Assembly: GCF_000526915.1 (NCBI RefSeq)
Contig: NZ_JAGZ01000001.1
Span: forward strand, 186,001-250,000
DNA from: Mycobacterium genavense ATCC 51234
Lineage (GTDB): Bacteria; Actinomycetota; Actinomycetes; Mycobacteriales; Mycobacteriaceae
Direction: 5' to 3'
Length of the DNA stretch: 64,000 nt
The notes beneath the pieces are model-generated. The model was not told the DNA's origin. It worked only from the letters and a program-made list of their open reading frames with translations, and searched no databases. The position numbers were made by a program, and so were the translations under genes. Position 1 is the first letter of the stretch. The number at the start of each line of letters is the position of its first letter. This document shows positions 40,128-50,002 of the stretch, in pieces.

Positions 40128-41095
40128 ACTGGTGGCCGGTAGCGGTCATCGGATGGGGTTGCCTCCTAGCGGCTTTCGCGTTGGCAGCGTTGCTGCCCAT
40201 GACCGCGGCCCGCAGGCGGCTACGGCCGTTGGCCAACACCGCCCGGCTGACCCGGTTGCCCGAATACGCAAAAGTGGCTCGGCTCCGTTCCCTGTCGACG
40301 ATCGTGACACTCGTGGTACTGACGCTCATGTTCGGCGCTGCCAGCTGGGCCGGGGCCCGTTCGATCAAGGCCGACAACGATTTCGACGTCGCTCACCCCG
40401 AGGACATCATGCTGTGTGTCGGGCAGCCGGCGACGGATGCGGCGACGGCCGAACTGCTCGACCATTTCGCGCGACAAGCCATGACCTCAGCCAAAACCCA
40501 AGAGATCGGCCTGACATCGGTCAACCGCCGCCTACTGCCGTTGACACGCGACCATCAATACGCGGCGGGACTGCTCAGCGGATACGTCGGCCGCCACGAG
40601 ACGCAGTTGACGTCGTTCGCCCCTGCGGTGACCTACACGGATTACGCCACCAACGTGAACGATGTTCTTGCGCTGTGTCTCTCAGGGCTCCCCGTTGACC
40701 GGCAATACAGCTCGCACCGGCGCTCGGTGATTTATCTCGGCCCGTCGGACCTGCGCGCGCCCCGGGAGTCGCCTGTCTCACTGTTCACCGACAACTCTGT
40801 GCGTGAGCTGGCCGAGCACACCGGGGTTCAAGTCAACGTAGTCGACACGGCCCCGTCACCCGCGAGCCCCGCGCTGGTAGCGCTGACCGAACAGACCGGA
40901 GGCCGATACCTCGCCCCGGGCCCGGGGTCGATTACCGATGCGCTCACCGAGATCCGGGCGCACCCGCCACCGGCGCGACTGCCCGACAGCACCGTCGAGA
41001 CCGCATCCTTCCAGGATGCGCCGGCGGTACCGTTGCTGATCGGCTTGCTGTCGGCGGCCGTGCTGTCGGTCACGTTATTGGTATTGCGCCGATGA
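40118..41095 (+). CDS. Membrane protein with extracytoplasmic vWA-like domain
   Basis: A 325-residue protein with two N-terminal membrane helices (about residues 9-31, VIGWGCLLAAFALAALLPM, and 60-82) and one at the C-terminus (residues 301-322). The domain between them resembles a Bat-type vWA fold by position and spacing, but the metal-site DxSxS motif is not visible. It overlaps both neighbours, so the operon is translationally coupled. It may be part of a membrane complex with the following vWA protein. Intact. Confidence 0.65.
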   Translation: MALNWWPVAVIGWGCLLAAFALAALLPMTAARRRLRPLANTARLTRLPEYAKVARLRSLSTIVTLVVLTLMFGAASWAGARSIKADNDFDVAHPEDIMLCVGQPATDAATAELLDHFARQAMTSAKTQEIGLTSVNRRLLPLTRDHQYAAGLLSGYVGRHETQLTSFAPAVTYTDYATNVNDVLALCLSGLPVDRQYSSHRRSVIYLGPSDLRAPRESPVSLFTDNSVRELAEHTGVQVNVVDTAPSPASPALVALTEQTGGRYLAPGPGSITDALTEIRAHPPPARLPDSTVETASFQDAPAVPLLIGLLSAAVLSVTLLVLRR

Positions 41096-41970
41096 CGTTT
41101 CAGCCCGTGCTGCCCTGGGCGATCCTGGCCGTCATCGCAGGAGCGCTTGCTTTGGCGCGTGCGGTGGTGCTGTGGCGGGTGGTGTCGTCGGCGGGGAGTC
41201 GCCGTGCCGTGTCGCGATGGAGTGGCGTGACCCTGGCGGTGCTGTTGCCGATTACGGCGACCAGTCTGCCGGCACTTCGCGCCGACGAAAACCAGCGGGG
41301 CACAACGGCTGCCTCGGGTGAGAACCTCAACGTGTTCCTGGTCGTGGACCGGTCGACGGATGAGCCTCAGCTCGTGCGGATGCGCGACGACATCGCCAAA
41401 TTGACGAAGCGGTACTCGTCGGCTCGGTACGCACTCGTCGGGTTCGGCTCCAAGGCCTCGCTGGATTGGCCGCTGTCCGAAGACGTCTGGAGTCTGCGTC
41501 CGACCATTGCGGCGCTCGGATCCGTCCAGGACCATGCGGACGTCAACACCGCCGCGGCGAATAACGTGTTGCGATACCAGCTGATGCAGGCGGCGCAGGA
41601 GTATCCGGGCTCCCGAAACGTAGTGCTGTACTTCGGCTCCGGTGCGCCCGGCTCGCACATCCCGCAGGGTGACTTCGATCTGGCCCGGGAATCCGTGGCC
41701 GCAGGAGCCGTGGTGGGCTATGGCGGCGCGATCAACGAGCCCGAATCGCGGCAGATCGCCGGCCAACTCGGTCTGCCGTACGTACGCCGCGAACCCTCAC
41801 AGCCATTCCAGCCCGATCTGCCCGACACACCGCACAATGCCGAGGCCAAGCGGATCGAGCTGTACTGGTTGCCCGCATTGTTCGCGGCGGGACTGTTGTT
41901 GGCCGAAATCTATTTCTCCGCACGCGAGTTCCGACGCAGCCGTATCGCGCGACGGGACTTGACATGGTGA
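41092..41970 (+). CDS. vWA-domain membrane protein with degenerate metal site
   Basis: A 292-residue protein that begins four bases inside the previous gene. It has membrane helices at about residues 7-28 and 46-64 and at the C-terminus (LYWLPALFAAGLLLAEIYF). The central vWA domain starts ENLNVFLVVDRSTDEPQLVRMRDDI; the MIDAS position reads DRSTDE instead of the usual DxSxS, so metal binding is doubtful. Later it has NVVLYFGSGAPGSHIPQ. Together with DUF58 and the other membrane proteins it forms a BatA/BatB-like unit. Intact. Confidence 0.72.
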   Translation: MTFQPVLPWAILAVIAGALALARAVVLWRVVSSAGSRRAVSRWSGVTLAVLLPITATSLPALRADENQRGTTAASGENLNVFLVVDRSTDEPQLVRMRDDIAKLTKRYSSARYALVGFGSKASLDWPLSEDVWSLRPTIAALGSVQDHADVNTAAANNVLRYQLMQAAQEYPGSRNVVLYFGSGAPGSHIPQGDFDLARESVAAGAVVGYGGAINEPESRQIAGQLGLPYVRREPSQPFQPDLPDTPHNAEAKRIELYWLPALFAAGLLLAEIYFSAREFRRSRIARRDLTW

Positions 41971-42590
41971 CACGCACACCGGTCCGGTGCCGGCTGCGAC
42001 GGCGGCTTCTGCTCTACTCGGCGCCGTTGGCCGTCGTCGCACTGTTGGTCGCTGTCAAGGCGATATCGCTTGTTGTGGCGGGCGATTCGGCGGCATCCGC
42101 GTTCGCGCGCGAAGACGCGGACGCGGTGCGGGCCGACGCGGCAATCCTGGGCGTGGCAAACGTGGTGGAACCGGCAGAGGCCTCGTTCGCCGCGGGCGCC
42201 GCCGCCGTGCTCGACGGTCGGCTCGACGACGCCGACATCCATTTTTCGGCTGCCCTTGCCCGCACCGATGCCGCCGGTTCTTGCTCGGTACGGGTCAACC
42301 TCGAACTGGTCCGCGAAACCCAAGGTGATCGGGCCGCGGCGGCGGGGGATAGGGCACGCGCGCATGAACGTTACGCGGATGCTCTGGCCGTCGTCGACGC
42401 CGCACTGCGCGACTGCTTTTCGGGCAACAACGATTCGGACCCGCAGCGGCGGACCATCCGGCAGGACACGGCGCGCCGGTTGGCGACCAAGCTCAACGCC
42501 CCTGTGCCCGAGGCGCCGCCCACACCGCCACCACCCCCGGCGGCGCCACCCCCACCGCCGCCACCGGTCGCGATCGACACACCCATGACC
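41964..42590 (+). pseudogene. Last gene of the MoxR operon, 3' end cut at a rearrangement joint
   Basis: A membrane-anchored protein starting at ATG 41964, overlapping the vWA gene by seven bases. An N-terminal helix (YSAPLAVVALLVAVKAISLVV) precedes a helical, TPR-like domain (DDADIHFSAALARTDAAGSCSVRVNLELV and AHERYADALAVVDAALRDCFSG). It then enters a Pro-rich tail (EAPPTPPPPPAAPPPPPPP). At about 42565-42580 its sequence ends: beyond this, the plus strand is only the complement of the LacI gene. The frame runs on, without meaning, to 42800. Relatives of this type carry a longer Pro-rich end, so the gene was probably cut here. Confidence 0.65.
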
Positions 42591-43369
42591 GCGAGATCGT
42601 CGGGACAATGCAGGCCGGCGCGCCGGATCCCGTCGAGCACCACGAAGGCCATCTCGTCGCTCTGGGCGCAGACCGCGGTGACGCCGGCGGCGTGCAGTTC
42701 GCGGACGGCCGCGGCGCTGTCGTCCGGCGTGAATGCCCGCACGACGACGTCGGGCAGGCCGTGCCGGTGCGCGGCGCGGCGGACGCCGTCGATCCAGTAG
42801 TCGCCAAGCGCCCGCCACCGCCGATCGCCGGAGTACGCAAACCCCAGATTGCGATGCCCCCGCGCGACGAGATGGTCGACGCGCAGCTGCCCGACCGAAT
42901 ACTGCGGGTCGCCGAGCCCCGGCAGGGTGTGGACGCAGATGTGGGGGATGGCCGCATCCTTGACGGCACCGGAAGCCTTGCGGCCCAAGGGAAACAGGCT
43001 GGTCACCGCGATCGGCTGGAGGTGGTTGATGGCGTCGGCGACGGCGTCGTCATGCTCGGTCTCGAAGAGCTGAACCTGCACGATGCCGTGGCGGGTCAAC
43101 TCGGTGGTCATGTGCGTGCCGACCTGCATCGGCATCTCACCATCGGCGAGCTGCGGCACGATGTACAAGACCACGCCGCTTTTCCCGCGGGCGAGATTGC
43201 GGGCGGCAAGGTTGGGCCGATACCCCAATTCCGCGGCGGCGGTGTGCACTGCGGCACGTGTTTGTGCCGAGATGGTGCGCCCGACAGAGTTGTTCAGCAC
43301 GTAGCTGACCGTCGCCGTCGAGACGTTCGCCAGGCGCGCGACGTCGGCCTTGGTGGGCCTGCCCTTCAC
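42577..43369 (-). pseudogene. LacI-family transcriptional regulator, C-terminus lost at the same joint
   Basis: A LacI/GalR regulator. GTG 43369 has GGGAGG upstream. The helix-turn-helix is PTKADVARLANVSTATVSYVLNNS, with the hinge region RTISAQTRAAVHTAAAELGYRPNLAARNLARGKSGVV. The sugar-binding-type effector domain runs on normally to CPDDLAVMGV, near residue 264. After that the usual 70-80 residue ending is missing and the reading becomes GGGGGGGAAGGGGG, the antisense of the Pro-rich tail of the neighbouring gene. It would lack part of the effector domain and the dimer interface. The promoter and target are unknown. Confidence 0.8.
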
Positions 43370-43560
43370 GCTCAGATCGACCTCCCGGCACCGCCGTCAC
43401 TATTTGACGACTCAGATTACGTCGCTCGGGCACGAGCAACCGGGCGAACACCTGCGACGGAGCGCCCATCTGCTTGCCCGGCCTGAACAATGATTGAAGT
43501 CCAGTCGTCCGATCCGAAAGACTCGCTGCGGGGCAAACAGCCGCAGGAGTCAAGGACGCG

Positions 43561-44454
43561 ATGAAGCGTAAACATGGGCCACTCGCCGTCGCGATGGTCG
43601 TGCTCACGGTCGTCGGCTGCCCCCAGTCCACGGCCTCGCCCGTCCCGACGACCTTCGCCGAAGCGCCCGGTGTGCCTCGCGGTGTGCAGCCTCAGCTGGC
43701 CTCCGACCCCGCCCAGCTGGCCAACGATCTGGTCGCCGACGAACTCGCGCTGCGCGACCCATCGACGCCGGATGCAGCGCTGGCGGCCGCGGCGCGCCGC
43801 GAACAAGCGGCCTACCGGGCCGTCGGTCGGCATCCGGAGTGGGATACGACCATCCGACCGCTGATCCCGGCCTCCCTGGTCGATGTCCACGACCGCAATG
43901 TCGACGCCCGTCGACAGCTTCAGGCGATGGCGCACGTGCGGGACACGGTGCCGGCCTGGCGCATCGACCCGCCGGCCCCGGCCGACGAGCTGATCGGCTA
44001 CTACCACGCGGCGGAGGCGGAGTCCGGCGTCGGCTGGAACTACCTGGCCGCGATCAAACTGGTCGAGACCCGCTTCGGCAGCATCAACGGGGTGAGCACC
44101 GCCGGCGCGCTGGGCCCCATGCAGTTCCTGCCGTCGACGTTCGCGTCCTACGGCCAAGGCGGCGACATCGCTTCGCCCCACGACAGCATCATGGCGGCCG
44201 GGCGCATGCTGGCCGCCGACGGCTTTGCCACCGACCGCGACCGGGCTATCTACAGCTACAACCACGCACACCAATACGTCCAGGCGGTCGACGATTACGC
44301 CGAGTTGATCGGCGCCGATCCCGCCGCGTTTGCCACGTTCTACCGCTGGGACGTCTACTACGTCACGACCGCCGGCGACGTGTTGCTGCCCATCGGCTAT
44401 GCCGCATCGGCACCGATCCCCGTCGCCGATTACCTGGCGGGCCACCCGCAATAG
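43561..44454 (+). CDS. Lipoprotein lytic transglycosylase (SLT domain)
   Basis: A 297-residue exported protein. Residues 1-20 form a lipoprotein signal (VAMVVLTVVGC, Cys at residue 20). A helical region follows, then a lysozyme-like SLT domain with LAAIKLVETRFGSINGVSTAGALGPMQFLPSTFASYG near residues 160-198; the Glu in VETRF is the expected catalytic acid. AIYSYNHAHQYVQAV completes the fold. It would cleave peptidoglycan glycan strands at the cell surface. AGGAG lies about 12 bases before the ATG. The gene is complete, and the upstream region is shared with the divergent LacI gene. Confidence 0.88.
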   Translation: MKRKHGPLAVAMVVLTVVGCPQSTASPVPTTFAEAPGVPRGVQPQLASDPAQLANDLVADELALRDPSTPDAALAAAARREQAAYRAVGRHPEWDTTIRPLIPASLVDVHDRNVDARRQLQAMAHVRDTVPAWRIDPPAPADELIGYYHAAEAESGVGWNYLAAIKLVETRFGSINGVSTAGALGPMQFLPSTFASYGQGGDIASPHDSIMAAGRMLAADGFATDRDRAIYSYNHAHQYVQAVDDYAELIGADPAAFATFYRWDVYYVTTAGDVLLPIGYAASAPIPVADYLAGHPQ

Positions 44455-44624
44455 CGGGTGCAAACCGGATAGTCGATTTATCGAATCCGCCCGCCCGAGC
44501 AAACGTCACAATTGTGGGCTATCCAGCGAAAAGCCTGGCGACGAAGCCCAGGGTGATGGTTCTCTTGAGGGACCCGCTAGGGGCAGCGACAGAGGGTCTG
44601 AGCACATTTCGGAAGGGATGGGCA

Positions 44625-47600
44625 GTGGTTTTCCGGGCAGACCAGGAGATCGCTCTTGACCTGGCAGCCGTCGACTGGGCGGCCACCCCGCTCGGGCCGG
44701 TGGAGGACTGGCCACAAAGCCTCCGTACGGCTGTCGACATCCTGCTGTCGTCGCGGTTTTCGATGTGGATGGCATGGGGCCCCGAGCTGACGTTCTTCTG
44801 CAATGCCGCCTACCGCCGAGACACCCTGGGCCGCAAGTACCCCTGGGCGCTGGGCCGCCCGGCCAGCGAGGTGTGGGCCGAGATCTGGGCTGACATCGGT
44901 CCGCGGATCGCGAGCGTGTTGGAGACCGGGGAGCCCACCTGGGACGAGGGTTTGCTGCTGATCATCGAGCGGTCGGGATACCCCGAGGAGTCGTATCACA
45001 CCTTCTCCTACAGTGCGCTGCGCGACGACGACGCCAGCATCGTCGGGATGCTGTGCGTGGTCCGCGAAGACACCGATCGAGTGATCGCCCCGCGCCGCAT
45101 GGCAACGCTGCGCGACCTGGGTTCGGACCTCAGCGTCGTACGCACCGAGCGCCAGATGCTCGACCACGCCGCCCGGCAACTCGCGAACAATCCGTACGAC
45201 CTGCCCTTTACGGCGACCTATCTGTTCGGCCAGCGCGGTGACGCGTTGCTGGCCGGGGTCAGCGGAATCGAGCCCGGGCATCCCGCGGCGCCCCAGATAT
45301 TGCCTGCCGGGGGCCGTTCCGACTGGCCCACCGAGATATTGGCGCAGGGCGTGACCCAGCTGATCGACCTGGACAGCGAAGCGCACGATCTGCCGACCGG
45401 CGCCTGGCCGGCGCCGCCCACGCAGGCCCTCGTGGTGCCGCTGCTGCAGCAGGGCGGGGAACCGGTGGGATTCCTGGTGGCGGGGCTGAACCGGTACCGC
45501 CAGCTCGACGACGGCTACCGCGGCTTCGTCGAGCTGGTCGCGGGCTACATCGTCGCGGGCGTGGGCAGCGCGCGCAGCTATCGAGCTCAGCAGCAGCGGG
45601 CCGAGGAGCTGGCTGATCTGGACCGGACGAAGACGGCGTTCTTCTCGAACGTCGCCCCACGAATTCCGCACTCCGCTCACCTTGATCCTCGGACCCGTCG
45701 ACGAGTTGCGCGGCCGGGCCGGGCTGGACGAGCAGGCCCGCCGAGAGCTGGAACTCGTCCGTCGCAACGGCTTGCGGTTGGCGAAGCTGGTCAATACGTT
45801 GCTGGACTTTTCGCGTATCGAGGAGGGACGCATGCGCGCCCGATTCGAGCCCGTCGAATTGTCTCCCGTCACAGCCGATTTGGCCAGCGTGTTCCGCTCG
45901 GCGATCGAGCGGGCCGGCGTCGCGTTCACGGTGGACTGCCCGCCGCTCGACGAACCTGTCTATCTGGATCATGAGATGTGGGAGAAGGTGATCCTCAACC
46001 TGCTCTCCAACGCGTTGAAGTTCACCTTCGACGGCACCATCCGGATCGCGGTGAGCCGCGACGACACCGATGCCGTCGTCACGGTGTCCGACACCGGCGT
46101 CGGCGTACCCGCCGCCGAAATCTCGCGCCTGTTCGAGCGTTTCCACCGCATCGAAAACGCACGCGCGCGTTCCACCGGGGGCAGCGGAATCGGGCTGGCT
46201 CTGGTCAAAGAGCTCGTCGGGCTGCACGGCGGCACCATCGTGGTCGACAGCCAGGAGGGCGTCGGGACCTGCTTCACCATCCGTCTGCCGTTTGGCTCGG
46301 CCCATCTGCCGGCCGATGAAGTCTCGGCGCCGCCGGCGGCACGCGCGACGACCGGCGTGATCGCCGCACCCTACGTCCAGGAGGCGTTGCGCTGGCTGCC
46401 CGGCGATCCCGGCCTCACGCCATCCGACGCGAGCAGCACGGCGATGATGACCGCCGCCGCCCCGGCCGGCACGGACGGCGAACGGACACGCGTGCTGGTC
46501 GCCGACGACAACGCCGACATGCGCGAATACCTGACCAGCCTGCTGCAGACGTCTGGCTACCAGGTCACGGCCGTCACCGACGGGCAGCAGGCGCTCGAGG
46601 CCATCCACGCGCAGAGCTCCGACCTGGTGATCAGCGACGTCATGATGCCCGGCCTGGATGGTCTGCAACTGCTCGCCGCGCTGCGCGGAGATCCCTGCAC
46701 CGCGGCGTTGCCGGTGCTGTTGCTGTCGGCCCGTGCGGGGCAGGAAGCCTCCATCGAAGGTTTGCTGGCCGGTGCCGACGACTACCTCGTCAAGCCGTTC
46801 GCCGCCGCCGAACTGCTGGCCCGGATACGCGCCAACGTCGAACTGTGACGGCTGCGCAGCCACCACACCCGGTGGCGCACCGCGCTGGTGGATTCGCTGC
46901 AGGAAGGTTTTTCGTCTGCGACGAATACGGTGCGGTGATCGAGATCAACTCCGCATTCACCGAGATCCTGGGCTACGGTCCCGAACAGCTGCCCTATGTG
47001 CCGCCCCATCCGTGGTGGCCCGCCGCCGAAACCGCTCCCGAAGCCCGCCGGCAAGTCGAGGGTGTCTTCGAGCAACTGCTGAACGAAACCCAGGGCGCCA
47101 TTTCCACTCCGGCGGTCCACCGGGACGGGCACCAGCTGTGGGTCGCGGCCAACTTCAACCATGTGGACGACCCGGACACCGGACGAAAAATCATGGTTGG
47201 CACTCTGCGCGACATCACCACCGAGCACTACATCGTGCAGAGCCAGCTTACCCTGTCTGCGCTGAATCAGCAATTGGCACAAGCAGATACACTTGACGAC
47301 ACCCTGCGGGGTGCGGTCGGAGAACTTCGGCAGACGTGGAATGCGCGTCGTGTTCTGGCCGCGACGTTCGTCCGCGACGCTTCGCCGGACCGCGCACCGG
47401 CACTGTTATGTGCCGGCGAGCCCTGTGCTTGGGACGAAGTGCCGCAACGTCATCGGCTGCTGATCGAGTCGCTGCGCGATTCCGACGTACTCACCACCGC
47501 GGCCGGAGAGGCTGGCACGGCAGGCATCTCGCTGCAGCATCCCCGCGGAGTGTTGGTCGTATGGATCGACTTGGCGGAGCATCGCCCGTTTACCGCGGAG

Positions 47601-48753
47601 GACCACAATCTGCTGAAGGTGCTGGGCGGGCGACTCAGTCAAGGCCTGCACCGCGTCTACCAATTGGACGAGCAACGCGAAACTGCCCTGGCGTTACAGC
47701 ACGCGATGCTCGGCCCGGCGTCTCTGCCGGAAGGCTTTGCGGTCCGGTACCACCCGGCCAGCCAACCGCTGCAGGTTGGCGGCGACTGGTACGACGTGGT
47801 CGATCTCGAAGACGGGCGCGTCGCGTTGATAGTCGGCGACTGCGTCGGCCACGGCTTGGCCGCCGCGACGGTGATGGGTCAACTCCGCAGCGCGTGCCGC
47901 GCGCTGCTGCTCGAGAGACTCGGTCCCGGCGCCGTCCTGACCGGGTTGGACCGCTTCGCCGCGCGGCTGGCCCGGTGCCCGCTGCACCACCGCGTTCTGC
48001 GCGGTGCTCACCCTCGACACGGGGGAGCTGGTGTACTCGAATGCGGGCCAACCGCCGCCGATCATGGTGCACGCCAACGGAAATGCCGAGCAACTCGATG
48101 GTGAACACGGACTACCGCTGGCGCTGCGGTCGGACTGGACTCGACCCGAAGTGTGCGTCACGATGCCGCCGCGGTCGACGCTGTTGCTGTACACCGATGG
48201 CCTGGTAGAACGCCGCGGGCACTCGATCGACGAAGGCATCGCCACCGCGACCGCTTTGATTCAGGACGGCCGATCCCAGTCGCTCGACGAGGTGGCCGAC
48301 CATCTCATGGTCCGGCTCGAGCCGGCGGGCGGCTATCTGGATGACGTGGCCATGCTGCTCTACCGGCAGCCCGCTTCGCTGTCGATGAACTTCGCCGCCG
48401 ATCTCGATCACCTGGCCCCGAGCCGTAATGCGTTGCGCGGCTGGCTGGCCCGGGCAGGCGTCGAACCGGATCAAATCGCCTACCTGCTCACCGCCGTCGG
48501 AGAAGCCGTCGCCAACGCAATCGAACACGGCTACCGCGATGAACCCGGGGGCACGGTATCGGTACACGCGACCGCACTCGTCGACGCCCTGCATGTGACC
48601 GTCGTCGACGGCGGCACCTGGAAGCCCCCGCGCAACGACCCCGCGGCCAACCGGGGCCGCGGCATCAACCTGATGCGAGGTCTGTTGGAGGACATGACAA
48701 TTCGCTCCACGGAAACTGGTACCACAGTTCACTTGTACGCGAGGATCGCCTGA
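44625..48753 (+). pseudogene. Giant hybrid kinase-SpoIIE phosphatase-RsbW regulator, three frameshifts and one nonsense codon
   Basis: A protein of about 1,376 residues with, in order: a PAS-like domain (DWAATPLGPVEDWPQSLRT, SRFSMWMAWGPELTFF), GAF, histidine kinase with H-box HEFRTPLTL, HATPase ([19 protein letters not shown]), receiver ([26 protein letters not shown]), PAS, GAF, PP2C-type SpoIIE phosphatase (GGDWYDVVDLEDGRVALIVGDCVGHG) and an RsbW-type kinase (AVGEAVANAIEHGY, RGRGINLM). GTG 44625 follows GGAAGGGA. Lesions: an extra C at about 45656 before HEFRTP, TGA at 46846-46848, a lost T in a T-run near 46909, and a one-base gain near 47985. It would control a SigF-type sigma factor by partner switching with the STAS protein that follows. 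Confidence 0.88.
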
Positions 48754-49081
48754 TGCGCGCCGCGCTCACGCTGAGCACCGACCACGGCCCGGACGGGAAC
48801 CCCGGGTGACCACGACGGGGGAGATCGATCTCAGTAACGTCGACCAGCTCGTCAAGGCACTCAACGCGGCAAGTGCGGGAACCCGCCAGCCGATCACCAT
48901 CGATCTCAGCACGGTCAAGTACCTGGATAGCGCCGGAATCAACGCGCTTTTCGACCATGCCGACATCCCCGACGGGCTGCATATCATCGTCCACCGCTTG
49001 CTGATTCGGGTCCTCGGAATAAGCGGCCTGGATAAGGTCGCGATTCTCGAAGCTGCGCCTGCGAACGGGAGCAGCTCCTAA
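48753..49081 (+). pseudogene. STAS-domain anti-anti-sigma factor, probable frameshift near its start
   Basis: A small STAS protein. The phosphorylation site is KYLDSAGINALF (Ser in DSAG), with ITIDLSTV before it and GLDKVAIL after, the usual SpoIIAA/RsbV layout. Its natural start appears to be ATG 48753, overlapping the stop of the phosphatase-kinase gene (RAALTLSTDHGPDG); one base is then missing near 48798, before VTTTGEIDLSNV. If translation instead begins at GTG 48806 it would be an intact but slightly short 91-residue protein. It is the expected partner of the RsbW and SpoIIE domains just upstream. Confidence 0.75.
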
Positions 49082-49095
49082 AACTTTTGTCGGAC

Positions 49096-49800
49096 TTAGC
49101 TTTCCACGCGCAACAGCGAGTGCGTGACATGTGAGCCCTGGAACCGGAATTGGTACGCCGCGCGCCGCAGCGCCTCGATGCCCCCATCCGGGTGGACGAT
49201 GACTCCGCTCCCGGACGGGATCCCGAGCCCGGTGGCCGCTCCTTGCAGCGATCGAACCGTGCGCGATAGCCGCGCCCAGTTGGCACGCTCGTCGTGCGTG
49301 TCGACGATCGCGGGGACGAGCTTGAACACCTCGAGCAACCCGGTCGCGCCGGATGGGGGTGTCTCGTCGATGCCGTATTGCCCGAGCTGGACCGCGCCGG
49401 CCGAAATGCCCACCAGGATCGCCCCGTCGGTGTAGCGGCTGAGGATCGCGTCCTTCATCCCGGTGTTCTCGAACGTGGTCCAGCCCAACCGCACATCGCC
49501 GCCGGCGAGGACGATCAACTGGCTGCCTTGAAGGAACGCGCGTTCCTCAGGGCCGAACGACGAATCGATCATGCGACGGCTGGTGATGCCGATGGTGTCC
49601 ATCGCCGCCTCGAAGATCTCGTAGAACTCCGGGCGGTCCCCGTTGGAGGCGCCGATGTAGGCCGCGCTGAGACGCGCGTCGCGCGGCAGGCCGTCGAGCG
49701 CCGCCGCCAGCAACGGCCGGTTCCGGTGCTTCCAGAACAGCAGCTGGCTGTCGGCCAGCAAATACAGCGGCCGGCGTGGTTTCCGGTCCGCGTCGGACAT
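49096..49800 (-). CDS. Peptidase S51 (cyanophycinase/dipeptidase E-like) family protein
   Basis: A 234-residue S51-fold protein. ATG 49800 (SDADRKPRRPLYLLADSQLLF) is preferred over 49827. The nucleophile elbow is LVGISAGAVQLGQ with the catalytic Ser, and IVLAGGDVRLGWTTF supplies the preceding glycine-rich turn. Family members are serine peptidases that cleave acidic dipeptides or cyanophycin. The C-terminal GIPSGSGVIVHPDGGIEALRR is also family-like. The substrate is unknown. The gene is intact and converges with the STAS gene with 14 bases between. Confidence 0.82.
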   Translation of the reverse strand: MSDADRKPRRPLYLLADSQLLFWKHRNRPLLAAALDGLPRDARLSAAYIGASNGDRPEFYEIFEAAMDTIGITSRRMIDSSFGPEERAFLQGSQLIVLAGGDVRLGWTTFENTGMKDAILSRYTDGAILVGISAGAVQLGQYGIDETPPSGATGLLEVFKLVPAIVDTHDERANWARLSRTVRSLQGAATGLGIPSGSGVIVHPDGGIEALRRAAYQFRFQGSHVTHSLLRVES

Positions 49801-50002
49801 GCGAATCACCCTATCGGCGAGGTGCACGGCCGCCGTATCGACGATGGTTGGAGTAGGTATCCGCGTCGAGAAGCCGGAGCGTGGGTGTCATAAACTTCTA
49901 ATCCGTGAACAACGCGAAACCCGTTGCCCGCCACGTCAGAGAGCGCCAGTCAGCTTCGTCGGGGGGCACTGCCGAGTAGAGGGGCTGCCGATTATCGACT
50001 GC

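Noticed and set aside
46845-48104. Separate PAS-GAF-phosphatase gene starting at 46845
   Set aside because: The previous frame continues past its TGA with [22 protein letters not shown] directly into the PAS domain, so this is one long protein interrupted by a stop and a frameshift, not two genes.
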